A stretch of DNA of 64,000 nt from Notolepis coatsorum (Eukaryota > Chordata > Actinopteri > Aulopiformes > Paralepididae). Shown one piece after another: positions 12,346-24,639 of this stretch. Below the pieces are notes generated by a model. The model saw only the letters and a program-made list of their open reading frames with translations, had not been told where the DNA came from and did no database searches. Position 1 is the first letter of the stretch. Each line of letters begins with the position of its first letter. Made by a program: the position numbers and the translations under genes. The DNA lies in the NCBI GenBank assembly GCA_963971535.1, contig OZ020585.1:153328103-153392102 (forward strand), written 5' to 3'.

Positions 12346-12353
12346 TGGTATTT
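12346..12353 (-). promoter_or_regulatory. TATA-like box of the solo LTR
   Basis: The minus strand reads GGCTTTAAATACCAGG. About 30 bases downstream it has GTGGGGTCGTG, matching the place and sequence of the GGGTCGT motif that follows the TATA of the related LTR at 35337-35997. The shared layout suggests the RNA start. Confidence 0.5.
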
Positions 12354-13082
12354 AAAGCCCACAGGGGAACTAATTAGCCTGCCACCACAGGTGCGAGAGG
12401 TAATTGATAATAGTCCAGGTGTGGCCACTGAGAGTAAACGAGAGTAAAGAACGAGAGGGTGGGGGCTAGAGAGAGTGAGTGAGAAGGGAATTTCTAACAG
12501 TAGGCTTTAAAGAAACAGAGAAAAGGTGGTGAGCAGCGGGCAAAACCTCACAAGGCGGCACGATTGAACTTGGACCTAGGGGTATGGCAACCTGGCGCCA
12601 GGTTCTCGTCCAATGGTAGAATGAAACTATTATGGGCTGTTTAGTAGACTAAAGGGATATTCAATGCATATTGTACAAGGAATATACAGGGGATATCAAA
12701 CGATATACAAATACAATTAAATATATATATATAAATAAATATACATATTCGGTTTAATCTGATCCTTCACAACAGATATGAAAAAACGACTATAGTGTAT
12801 CTCCATTTATTTTTCATGTTCAACAAATGATTTGTTAAGACATTCATAAAACATTTATAAATCATTTGCAGATGCTATGGTGGGGGCCAATCTAAAGTGA
12901 AGCCTATTCATCATTAACAAGTGTCTAATACAGTTAATTATTTGTTTACTTTTTCATCACATGTTACAAATGTTGTAGGCAGCTTTCGGATACACCCTTC
13001 TTTGTGACATCAAACAGTGACAGAATTAGGACTGAAGATAAATGCAATTTTATTAACATATAAAATACATGTACATGACATA

Positions 13083-14148
13083 TAGGGCTGGGCGATATGG
13101 CCTAAATATGATATCACGATATTTTCTGACCTTTCTGCGATACACGATACGCATCACGATGTTTTTCTTTTTTTCCCCAAACAATTCATTATGAGGCTTA
13201 CCAAGACAGTATTTGAGTTTGCAAGCTAACATTAAAGACAAAATAAAATACCCATGCATTTAGCATTTTTATATTATATATTAGATTTAGATTATTGGAT
13301 TATTAGATTATATATTGCATATATTTAGCAATGAGATATTATATGATTTAGATATGAAATATGATGAATTGAAAATGGGGGACCCTGATGTAAACAAGAC
13401 GAAAGTCTTTCTCTGGTCTGCATCCTCCAGTCCACTGTTGACTGTTGTTGTATTGAGCTGTACTGTATTGTACCCATGCTGCAATCTGTTAATAACGTTC
13501 TCATTCATTCAGTCGGCAAACAGAATCATTTTGATTGACAGTCGCGTCTGCCAATTACGTCACATCGCTTGCACCCGCCCTGCTGTTCTTAGCACCAATC
13601 GGCAAGCGCGTATTAATTTTTTACTTCCGCCATTGGAGAGCTCAATGACAATAACAATGGCAGCTCGCCGCGGCCGACGTTTAGCTTTTAGCTCCGCAGA
13701 AGGACTAAACGACTGGAGGCATAATGATTTTACTGCAACGGATGTTATAATAAAAGCCTTTCCATACATCTGTCTGATTGAAAACTTTATTAACAGACCG
13801 CAGAATGGGCACAACTGAGTCAGCACGGGCTGAGATATGAACGACTAACGCTTGCTATATCTAGGTCGACCTCGGTCGTTGCTATGTAAATACGCTGATG
13901 TTATTGAAAGTGTAACTATATAACGTTAATGCCACAAAACGAATGCCTTTGTTATCATAAGTAGTAACTTTTGATGCAGTAGTGTGTGTGTGGGGCGGCG
14001 CTGTTCAAAAGTGTCAACGTGTGGACCAGATTGACGCGACACAAGCCTCTTGGTCAAAACATCACGATATCCACGATACGTTTAAAAAGTGTATCGTTAA
14101 TGAACTGTACCCGATATTTATATAATATCGTCATATCGCCCAGCCCTA
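13083..14148. mobile_element. Non-autonomous hAT-type element
   Basis: Terminal inverted repeats TAGGGCTGGGCGATATG at both ends, flanked by a perfect 8-bp duplication ATGACATA (13075-13082 and 14149-14156). Length 1,066 bp, no transposase. It sits in the left arm of the palindrome; the right arm lacks it, which fixes the order of events. It contains a copy of the short SINE-like tail at 13377. Confidence 0.9.
13377..13512 (+). repeat. SINE-like tail, copy 1
   Basis: Starts GGGGGACCCTGATGTAAAC, ends in AACGTTCTCATTCATTCA. Same family as copies near 45840, 46176, 54571, 55283, 56478, 57074, 60331 and 60575. Confidence 0.8.
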
Positions 14149-15393
14149 ATGACATAGTGTAACTTCGGGGGGCACTAGGACCCAGGAGTACCCTGGCCAG
14201 GTATTGAAGAGTATCTAGAGAGGAAGTCTCACGCGAGCGAGACTTGACGTCATGTGTGTTGTCGTCTGTTTGAATGGAAGCACAAGTTATCCGTGCTGCG
14301 TCTATACTTTCGCTTTTAATAAGGTATGAGAACGTTAAACACCTTTTTTTGTTGGTAAATCTATTCCATCATTTCCGACCTACAAACAACTCTTATATGT
14401 TGTGTAGACGTTCGTGTAGATGTGGTGGCCGCTAACGTTACATTTGGTCCTAATGTGTGCTCAGTGATAATGACACGACACAAATAATTATTACTCTTGT
14501 GTGTCGTGTCGTCATCACATACATACTGAGCACTGAGCACACAAATGTAACGTTAGCGGCCACCACATCTACACGAACGTCTACACAACATATAAGAGTT
14601 GTTTGTAGGTCGGAAATTATGGAATAGATTTACCAACAAAAAAAGGTGTTTAACCTGCTCATACCTGAACAGCGAAAGTATAGATGCAGCACGGATAACT
14701 TGTGCTTCCATTCAAACAGACGGCAACACACGTGACGTCAAGTCTCGCTCGCGTGAGACTTCCTCTCTAGATACTCTTCAATACCTGGCCAGGGTACTCC
14801 TGGATCCTAGTGCCCCCCGACGTTACACTATATGTCATGCACATGTATTTTATATGTTAATAAAATTGCATTTATCTTTAGTCCTAATTCTGTCACTGTT
14901 TGATGTCACAAAGAAGGGTGTATCCGAAAGCTGGCTACAACATTTGTAACATGTGATGAAAAAGTAAACAAATAATTAACTGTATTAGACACTTGTTAAT
15001 GATGAATAGGCTTCACTTTAGATTGGCCCCCACGATAGCATCTGCAAATGATTTATAAATGTTTTATGAATGTCTTAACAAATCATTTGTTGAACATGAA
15101 AAATAAATGGAGATACACTATAGTAGTTTTTTCATATCCATTTTTCAAAGCATCTACAAATGTGTTACTACACATTAAACAACATTATTTAATGATGAAC
15201 AAATCAAGTACAAACAATGTTGATAATGAGTTATAAATAATGTAGAACTAATCTGTAAATGTTATACAAATATAGTTATAAATTATTTAATAATCATTTA
15301 TGAATGTATATAAATGGTTTGTTCATGATTAGTTCATTATCTACAAATACCTTATAAATGTATTATAACAGGGTGTTATTATAAAGTGCTACC

Positions 15394-16552
15394 GTACGTT
15401 ACTCGTTGCGATCGATGTGAAATCATTGTTGGATCAAAGTAGGATTGATGTCAAAGTCCTTAACTTTACTAGGAGGTATCCCAAAAGGAATATTCCAATT
15501 GTCTGAACGTAATTTCCAGTATTGATGTCCATCGGGTCCCTGACATGCATTGGCACAAAATATGCATCATGTGTGTTCCAAGTTGCTCGAATGAACCGTT
15601 TCACTTGCCCGAAGCCAAATTCTCCTCCTGGATCATATAAGATGTAACACTAATTGTGAAATAAGGTTTCAAAGGGTAGGCGATACTGCCACCTAGCAAG
15701 ATTCGGCCGGTATTGAACTCTCTGGGTCTCAGAATGAGTTCCAATGGTAACACCGAGGTCCGTGAGAGTCTATAGGATATTAAAATCCCAAAAAAGAAAA
15801 AAACAATCTAAAAGCGTAATATTACGTTTTTGGCGCTCAACGGTTGGCGAGTAAACGCGTAATATTACCTGATTAATAAAATAATCCAGTATTTTTTCAT
15901 AGATCGCGACATATGACGCGTTATATGCAATAAGACCAAATCGTTTTGGTTGATCGCCTGAAACCCCAAATACTCCCAAATTAAAGGTATATACCATGTA
16001 CACATGTGTCTTCACAAAATCATCAAGGGGGGGGGGGGTGTCATTCTAACTAGAAACTGCAATCGTGTTTGTCAAGCACGTTTTACATCTGGTAAAACAC
16101 GACACTGTGATCGTAACAAAAACAACTTTCAGGTTCGCTAAAATAGACATAGAATATACCTTACCTTAGCCAGAAGGTATTCCAAAAAGAATAATTCCCA
16201 GTGATCGCATTGCCATCGCGATTTCCCGTGTATATGTCTATACTCAAAAAATCTTGAGGCGATCGCTCTGTCGCTCCGTCTACGAGGAGGAGGGACCCTT
16301 GCAAAAAAAATCCACACCAAGCTATTCCAGTTCAGAAGGTAGGCAATACTGCCACCTGGTGAGATTTGATCGTCATTGCAATTCCAACGTAGGCATATGA
16401 GCCAGGGAGACCTAGAGGACTCCGGCTGACCATATAGAACGGGGATCAAAGAAAAAATATCAAAGGATCTAAAAACGAGATATTATGTTTTTGGCCGCCA
16501 AGCGTTGGTGGCGAAACACGAGTTATTACGTTTTTGGCCGTCAATGAGTTAA
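15394..16552. repeat. Direct repeat of about 350 bp ending at a TTAA terminus
   Basis: 15468-15855 and 16163-16535 resemble each other: both hold AGGTATYCCAAAA, TAGGCRATACTGCCACCT, and a GCGTAATATTACG-like or TATTATG block beside GTTTTTGGC. The right end reads GTCAATGAGTTAA, resembling the ends of the TTAA elements at 24640 and 26452. The left end is unclear. A (G)n tract lies at 16026-16036. Confidence 0.5.
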
Positions 16553-17548
16553 GGGTTAAAATAAAAAAAATATTTTTTTTCCCTTGTCTTTTTTCTATCT
16601 GTTACACTTAGCTACTACAGAAATCTATTATCAACCACTCAATGAATGGAAAATAGTTAGCATAATATAGCTAGTGAACATGTAGGCTACACCTAAATAT
16701 CATGTCACAAACCCTCATGACTCAGACCACAGTTGTTACTTTTAGATATCAGCAGATGATATTACACAACAAAATACATTCAAATGGCCCAGTTTGAACC
16801 ACTAGCTACAGTACACACAATAAAACAACAAGCCCGGGAGGCCATTTTGTTTAATTGACTCCCATTATAACTTTATAGCAGTGAGCTAGCCCCATTCACT
16901 TACATAGCACAACGGAAAAGTGTTGTTTACTCGACATAACTAAGACATGCATTCTTCTTTTGACTCAAGAATTAAGACATTCAATGTTTTAGAAAACCAT
17001 TACATAATAATATTTATGTACCAATCTGTTTAAAACAGGGGAAATGGAAATAATGAAGAGGGAGTTACTGTTGGTTCCTCAGCTCTGGTCGTCAGCAACT
17101 AACGCAAGGCAGATTCCAACAATACGTAGGGCTACCCCACTCAGACCTACAGCTCCCCTTGTGGTGAAATGCTAGAATGGCATTCATTTGAAAGTATGGA
17201 CAGATACAAATAAAACACAACAATATTCAAGGAATTCAAAGTAAATACATGCACTTATAACACAAAAATACATTTATTGGGCATTACACTAACTGTACAT
17301 TGAAGAAACGCAGGCAGAACACATGTTGTTGGTAACTGTAAAACCTGGAAGGTGTTTTTCATTTTCTTTTACTTGTGAGACCAATGATAGTTATGATAGC
17401 TATGTCGTGAAGTGATGTCACCAGCTTCAATAGCACACATGGGGAGGAGACTATTTATTTTCGCATAGAAAGAATTACAGCCTTTAAACAAGTATTGTGC
17501 ACAGTGTGGGTGTATGTACTTTATCAAGTATTTATCTGAAGAGATCTG
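16553..17548. other. Non-coding interval
   Basis: AT-rich sequence with no convincing exon, RNA gene or named repeat. Confidence 0.5.
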
Positions 17549-17554
17549 TAGTGT

Positions 17555-17611
<57 letters not shown>

Positions 17612-17624
17612 GGTGTGTGTGTGT
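17549..17624 (+). repeat. (TG)n microsatellite
   Basis: About 38 TG units with single interruptions; the complementary CA tract gives the spurious Thr/His frame. Confidence 0.97.
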
Positions 17625-17699
17625 AATAATTTAGGACCTGCTCCAAGGTCATCAATCAGCACACATGCGATGCATGCATGCAATTCGTATCTGCGATTA

Positions 17700-18480
<781 letters not shown>

Positions 18481-19433
18481 AAGAACTCGATTACCTTATT
18501 GTTAAATGACTGCTATCTGCGTCATGTTGTGGCAGTTTCAATTGCGTGATTAATGGTCTAGTTTTCCACTAATACTGTATTAACTTTTGTGGAACAATTC
18601 TTGGCTGCTAATGGCTGTCTCGTTTCCTCGTGACGTACACTTCCTACGTAAGGGCATGCAGGGAGGTCAGCTTTTACTTTGACAACTTTGACATTGACAT
18701 CTTCTGACATCCTCTGTGTAAAACCTCTCAGCCTAGTATCACGCCACAGACGTTTATATTTAATTAATTGCATTAATCATGCATCAAAACACTATTATAC
18801 TACTATAACACCAAAGCCACACCGGGGCTAGGTGGAGAAGGAAGTCTATTCCAACCGGGCGGGGGGGGGACTGACCTATGGGACCAAGGACAAGGGAAGT
18901 AACTCATGCTTGTGAACTCTGACCCCAGCCCTCAGAACAAAATCCATTGCTCCGAATAGTTAGAAAGGAAGCCCATTAGTCAGACAGCATCAGCAATAAA
19001 AACAAGCATTTTGCAAATATTATCTTCATGTTTGCACATCAAAATACACTAAGATATTAAGGGCAAAAAAACTCCAGAGTCTGTATTTTCTGACCACCGG
19101 GCTTCCTTTCTAACTACTGGAAGCAACGAGACGTCTGAGCAATGGGTTTTGTTTTCTGGATAATGGGCTATTGGGACTAATGGCCTTTCAGTCCAATGGG
19201 AAATAGAGGGGGGGGTAGAGCAGTGGCCTTATGACAAGAGACACTGGCTTCAGAAAGAGCAATGCCAATCACCGTGCTCGATCCCTGAAGGGCGGATGAC
19301 AGTCCTGACATAAAGGTCACTTTGGCAGTTGAGGCATGACGTTGATTTCCCAACCACTGTAGATTTGTTTCATTTCACTTTACTTGTTTTTTTTAGGATG
19401 TATAATAACTGTTACCACTGTTGGACCACTAAA
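18481..19433. repeat. Interval with an inverted repeat
   Basis: TAGTTAGAAAGGAAGCC near 18957 is inverted as GGCTTCCTTTCTAACTA near 19100, and CCATTGCTC near 18944 pairs with GAGCAATGG near 19137, suggesting an approximately 220-bp foldback MITE. Nothing else is recognised. Confidence 0.5.
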
Positions 19434-22095
19434 ACATACGGTTATCCTATAACCATAGTTATATGAGTATAGCGAGCGCTCTGCGCTCTATTGGAACATA
19501 TCCATATCCAGTCTAATACTGAATACATTTCTTCACATGTACACACCCATCCGCCTGGCCACACCCCCATCCGCTCCTCTACATAAGCGGGGATGTGGCC
19601 ATACTAACAGCTCCTTCCCAAGTCTTTCACCACCGAAGGCGAAGACCACGGGGTCCTCAGTGAGTCAGCGCAGAGCGCTCGCTATACTCATATAACTATG
19701 GCTATAGGATAACCGTATGTTATATATCATATAGCTTCCGCTCTGCGCTCTATTGGAACACAGGAGCTGAGCAGAGCGGAAGCTCGACAAATGTACCCGC
19801 TGAGGCCCCCCACAACCATCAGAACCGGGGAGGACCGGTCAACGTGAAAACGATACACACAACCCTCCATCACAACAAAAAAGGGCAAAAGTACACTCTC
19901 ACTACTGTAAGAGGAACGCCGTTTTCCACGATGAGAGAAGACATAAGTCCTCGATTAAGTACTGGTCACAGGCCTTGCTAAGTCCACATGACAGCGACCA
20001 AACAATTTTCAGAAAAAATTGCCTCTCTCAAAGCAAGAGCACAACCCCAGCAGAAGCTGAGGGATTTACACTGTATCCCCAAAAACATAGTGAATCAACA
20101 CACATTTTGTAAACAAAATCATATTTGAGGGGAGGGGGGGGGGGGGGGGGGGCCCAGGGGAAAACGGGGGAAACCCACCCCTCACCACGTTACCCCTGAT
20201 ACGACGTCAAATGTGTAGAGTAAGCTTTACATCATGCACGCCAGCACAGCCGAATACCTTGTTTGAACAGGCACAGCCCTGCTTATGTGTGAAAAACTTG
20301 CCACTTGTTATTGTCATCATTACCCTCAAGTAAGAATAACAAGCTGAGAGAGGGACTCATCCCTCGATCACATGCCACTATGCACAGTATAGTAGTGTAA
20401 CCCAGCCAGTTGTGGGCTCAGCCACGTTGTCTAACGTTACATGAACACACACAACTTCTCATCATACAACAAAAATCCAGTAAATTTTTACTCACGTAAA
20501 AAACAACGCTGTTCCTAGGTAGAGAGAAAGGCACAAGCCTTGGCCAACGCTACCCAAGCTATACAGAGCGACCAAGATAATTCACACACAGCACATGTCG
20601 TATCTCCAAATGTAGTGAAGTAACATATGTTTTGTAGACAAAGACATCGTTATTAACAAAACATTTGGGAGGGGAAGGAAGGAAGAGTGGGGTAATGTCC
20701 AATGGACATCTTACCTGCACCAAGGAACGCAGGGCGAAAGGCCGCAACACAGGTTGATCTCCACGTTGACGAAGGCCTCTTGCTGGCGGGGCAAAGCTAT
20801 GGCCGGAGCCTTGCTCCGGCGAGACGCCCCCTCCTGCAGCCGGTCATGGTGCAGGCCCCACTACATCTTCTGTCAAAGATGATGTCGTAGTCAGAGTACC
20901 AGGGCCTGCTATTCTCACGGCTACGCCAATGGTCGTAGCACAATCTAACAGCTAACCCTAGGCTAACTGATAGCATCAAGCTAACGTTCCCAGCCGAGCG
21001 AAGCCGGTAGCTAACGTCGCAGCTAACAGCTAACTGGCTAACAGTTAGCTCAACCCGGCTATCGCTAGCCACTAGCTCATGCAGAAGCAAGCTAAGCGGC
21101 TACCACTGAAAACAGCACAACGTGAGAAAAGCAATACAGGCCAACATTCAGACAGCCGCTGTCTTTTCCTCTTCTCATCTGAAGAAAAGAAGGGAAAAAA
21201 GGCAACACACATCCCTCTTCAGAACGGTGTTTACCAGACACAGCGGTGCCGGCAACAGGTCCCACTCGGACTATAGCCGACTTGAGCAAGGAGATATTCT
21301 CATAATGAAACACTAAGCTCACCTCCCTCGCACCGGGTGCTTTTCATCTTGAAAATCGGGGGCCAGCACGGCGACACGTTTGTCCAGAGACCCGGGGAAT
21401 TGAACCGCAGATTCGGAATCACGGTCCCAGGAAAACAAAGCTCTTACTTGAGGAGGAGCTAATGTTAACGTCGGCATCAAACCAGAACCCCCTCCACGCC
21501 GCTAAGTGGCAGCGAAAAAGGATACCAGCCTGGAGCCGGCCTTCGTAAGCTGTGTAGTTGTTCCCCCCACAACCGACACACCTGGCGCCCGTGTCGCAAA
21601 AACATCACCCGCCCCAGAGAGGCCGTCAGCCCTCACACGGCAGAGTGCCTCCCAAGCAAAATGTCCAACTGCAGAGCCGGAGGTAATGCCGGCGGGGATT
21701 GCTCAGCGACACGAGCCCCTAATACGAAGCGCCAGTGGAAGTCAGAATGATCATCATCTTCTAGACACTCCGGTGGCGAAGACATTATCGCTGTATTTCC
21801 TCGAAAATAGTGAGAGAGAAAACAAAGATATAATGTCAACGCAGCTCCTTCTCTTCAACATAGCTCCTTTCCAACTATTTCGGCACTAAACTCAAGTGGT
21901 GTATACAGACACTTGTCGGTGGTGAAAATAAGGAAGGAGCTGTTAGTATGGCCACATCCCCGCTCATGTAGAGGAGCGGATGGGGGTGTGGCCAGGCGGA
22001 TGGGTGTGTACATGTGAAGAAATGTATTCAGTATTAGACTGGATATGGATATGTTCCAATAGAGCGCAGAGCATAAGCTATACGATATATAACTG
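19434..22095. mobile_element. About 2.6 kb non-autonomous DNA element
   Basis: The left 19480-19640 is inverted at about 21925-22065, and GCTCTGCGCTCTATTGGAAC occurs twice at the left (about 19475 and 19736) and inverted at the right (about 22055). The left end also folds on itself (19439-19490 with 19668-19715). The interior shows no transposase. It contains a run of GCTAAC/GCTAGC motifs (20945-21080). I cannot assign a superfamily or target duplication. Confidence 0.6.
20128..20152 (+). repeat. Long G run
   Basis: About 24 G bases broken by one A, followed by further GGGG runs (20157, 20166): strong G-quadruplex potential, and a place where assembly length may be wrong. Confidence 0.9.
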
Positions 22096-22228
22096 TAGAA
22101 CTATAGAGATTGACTGGATTATACCAACTCAGTAATGAAGTAAAAGTTACATTTGAGTTACTTTTCCTGCCAAATATAATGGGATATTTATTCCATTTTA
22201 CAGACTGTAATTTCAATAACAGTGTTGT

Positions 22229-22251
22229 TATCATCATCATCATCATCATCC

Positions 22252-22308
<57 letters not shown>

Positions 22309-22309
22309 A
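22229..22309 (+). repeat. (TCA)n microsatellite
   Basis: About 27 TCA units with one CTC interruption. Confidence 0.97.
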
Positions 22310-22394
22310 CATCCATTATGTCAACCAGTCTATTATTCTCACAAATGCTCTTGCTTCTGAGGAGCAGTGTTCGGCAAGTTATTCAGAAATGTAA

Positions 22395-22745
22395 TTCTGT
22401 GACTTGGAGACTTGTGTGACTTGGAGACTTGTGTGACTTGTGTGACTTGGAGACTCGTGTGACTTGTGTGACTTGGAGACTTGTGTGACTGGGAGACTCA
22501 TGTGACTTGTGTGACTTGGAGACTTGTGTGACTGGGAGACTTGTGTGACTGGGAGACTTGTGTGACTGGGAGACTTGTGTGACTTGGAGACTTGTGTGAC
22601 TTGTGTGACTTGGAGACTTGTGTGACTTGTATGATTTGGAGACTCGTGTGACTTGGAGACTTGTGTGACTGGGAGACTCGTGTGACTTGTGTGACTTGAA
22701 GACTTGTGTGACTGGGAGACTTGTGTGACTTGTGTGACTGGGAGA
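22395..22745 (+). repeat. Minisatellite of TGTGACTTGGAGACT units
   Basis: Units of GTGTGACTTGGAGACTT (17 bases), sometimes with an extra GTGTGACTT or with TGGGAGACT, fill about 350 bases. The minus-strand frames through it are repeat translation only. Confidence 0.95.
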
Positions 22746-22773
22746 CGTGGTAAATACACAGGTCACAACATGT

Positions 22774-23049
22774 TTACAGGAACATTTGGGAGTTGTATTT
22801 TGATTGTAAATCCCTGTAAGCACAAATGCTGCAACTGAATATTGCCTTCTCTTTCTGAGTGACCTCAGTGGAATGGGTTTTATTGTGGTGGACAATAAGG
22901 GCATTCCACGTCTTAAATGTACATGGGCAGTGAAGATACGTACATGGAAAGGGAGAACTACTTCCAAATCGTTGATGCCTTAACCTGTAGTGATGCAAAA
23001 GCTTGAACCTACTTGATACAGTTTCTGTGCACCCCTTACATCTCCACAT
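22774..23049 (-). pseudogene. C2H2 zinc-finger exon of a fish multicopy family
   Basis: From the first in-frame ATG (MWRCKGC) the 91 residues hold a CKGC...HHYRLRH finger, a CTYLHCPCTF...HHNKTH finger and the start of another (CSICAY). The spacing fits C2H2 fingers that would bind DNA or RNA. The wording resembles an unnamed family present in many copies in fish. I see no neighbouring exons with confidence; downstream lies a minisatellite, and a partial second copy lies at 23340. Probably an exon fragment; it could be a real exon if splice sites flank it. Confidence 0.45.
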
Positions 23050-23339
23050 TCCCAGCACCTAACCCTGTAACATAAATAGAATAGAATGGAAATACTTTAA
23101 TCATCCCGAGGGAAATTTGGCACTACAAATTGCTCACAGTAAACATTTAGGTATAGACAAAACAAATCACAAATAAGAACAAAAAATTGCCTAAGAATAA
23201 AATAAAATACGGTCCGGGATTCACATTTCCTATGTAATGTATGTACATGCTAATATAAATACTGTAACACATACATATCTACATATAAGTGCATTGTAAG
23301 TGTAATATTGACAATGTTGTTTTAATGTGTTATGATGCT

Positions 23340-23405
23340 GTTAAAGAATGCCTTAATCTGTAGTGATGCAAAAGCTTGGACCTACTTGATAGTTTCTGTT
23401 ACATT
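23340..23405 (-). pseudogene. Partial second copy of the zinc-finger exon start
   Basis: TAGTGATGCAAAAGCTTG, then GACCTACTTGATA and TTTCTGTTACATTCCCAGCA repeat the sequence of about 22975-23055 with a short deletion. Too short to code. Confidence 0.6.
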
Positions 23406-24639
23406 CCCAGCAGTATTTATATGCTGTCGATGCAGGGTTTACTTGTTGTATTTTGTATTTCTCTTCATCCATTACTTAATCTTACACCAGATGTGTATCA
23501 ACAGTAGTTTTTTTTCCTTATTTTCAATTGTTTGTGGTAACAGTTCACAGTATTTTGTATTTGCCTTTTAAATCTACAGTGAGCATATGCACTTTATAGA
23601 GAACCACTGAAACATTATTCTACAGGTCATGTTTTTGTTCCCAAAACTACATTGCGGAGCTTCAAACACACCAAGACTGCATACACACAACATACACACA
23701 CATTTGTATAACACCAAGACACATACATGCAACATACGCACACATTTTTATCACACCAAGACACATACACGCAAAATACACACACATTTCTACCACACTA
23801 ACGTACCAGGAGTTCTTAAACAACTAAATTAAAAGAGAATTAAAACAAAACATACAACTGCCACCCATTTAAAGTCCCGAACAGTTTTAGAAACATTGAC
23901 TATCTATTGACTATCTATTATTATATTGACTACTATCCACTGCTGTTGTTTACCTGTTCAATAAAATGTTTAACATTTTTGGTACAGAACTCTGACTCTT
24001 TGCCTTTTATGTCAATGCAAAAACATGTAAGATTTTGTGCACTTGAACAAATCAAGTTAGATTTACATTAAGAAATCAAGTTGTGTTAACTTGAACAAAT
24101 CAAGTTAGATTTACATTAAGAAATCAAGTTGGAGTTAGTGTTGAAAATCAAGTACCCTGAACATCATTAAAGTATGTTAACATTACACAATTAGATTGTG
24201 TTTACTGTAATGACAAATATGTTGAATCAACATGTTTATTTTAAGTAATCTTAATGTGAATGAAATATGTTAGGTTCACAAGCAATAAGTAAGTGAGAAG
24301 AACAAGGAAAAGTGTGTCAGTTGGACATATTCTGATCATGTGGAACCAATGTACACATTAAAATCAAGTAAATCCAACAAACTTTTTTTTCCAGTGTATA
24401 CAGTAACCTGAAAGGTAACCTTTTCATCTCCCAGGTCACAGACTAAATAAACTAAAAATGTATTTTGGTGCAACCACCAGTGTATATTGTCAACCATTTC
24501 AAGCTTCGTAAGACTGCAGTTTGCGATGTTTCTCCCCAGACACTAGTTGGATGATACCACCTGGTTTGTGACCCACTACTGTTTTAGACAATATTTCACA
24601 TGTGAAAATGACACCTTGTAAATTGATTAGTTTAACCTC
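23406..24639. repeat. Interval with short tandem repeats
   Basis: A 43-base CACACCAAGACACATACA-type unit occurs about three times (23665-23800), and a 48-base unit with TTGAACAAATCAAGTTAG twice (24043-24137). No gene is seen. Confidence 0.6.

Larger units (their letters stand above)
10091..12552 (-). mobile_element. Solo LTR of a Sushi-like Ty3/Gypsy element with minisatellites
   Basis: The insert starts TGTTATGGTTTGTAAC and ends CCTCACA on the plus strand, the same termini as the Gypsy LTR at 35337-35997, and is flanked by the 5-bp duplication AGGCG (10086-10090 and 12553-12557). No gag or pol frames are present, so it is one LTR left after LTR-LTR recombination. At 2,462 bp it is very long because of four internal tandem arrays. 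Long frames here (for example 11087-11893) exist because the repeat units are multiples of three. Confidence 0.88.
1..12774 (-). mobile_element. BEL-1, BEL/Pao LTR retrotransposon with two nested insertions
   Basis: Read on the minus strand the element runs 5' LTR (12774-8906), primer-binding site, one Gag-protease-RT-RNase H-integrase frame, polypurine tract and 3' LTR (1092 to the window edge). LTRs begin TGTTGTGAAGG and end CAGTTACA. A LINE interrupts the polyprotein at 3866-5388 and a solo LTR interrupts the 5' LTR at 10091-12552. Without these the protein would be about 2,050 residues, normal for BEL/Pao. The distal 311 bases of the 3' LTR lie outside the window, so the target duplication of the whole element cannot be checked; the right flank starts GATAT at 12775. 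Confidence 0.95.
8906..12774 (-). repeat. 5' LTR of BEL-1, split by a solo LTR
   Basis: LTR sequence occupies 8906-10090 and 12558-12774, about 1.40 kb once the insert and its duplicated AGGCG are removed. Its outer part is identical, as far as I can see, to 876-1092. The full left copy of this LTR gives the part missing from the window's other LTR. Confidence 0.93.
12775..15393. mobile_element. Long palindromic (foldback) DNA element
   Basis: The sequence from 12776 inward is repeated in inverse orientation ending near 15138, with the axis near 14490. Removing the hAT insert leaves two arms of roughly 645 bases, almost identical by eye. The right side continues past the palindrome to a terminus ATAAAGTGCTACC at 15393; the matching left end is missing because BEL-1 inserted at 12774/12775. 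No transposase is visible. The superfamily is not assigned. Confidence 0.7.

Noticed and set aside
22034-22967. Poly-Met, poly-Ser, poly-Ile frames and a Ser/His/Thr repeat frame
   Set aside because: Translations of the TCA microsatellite and the GTGACTTGGAGACTT minisatellite.
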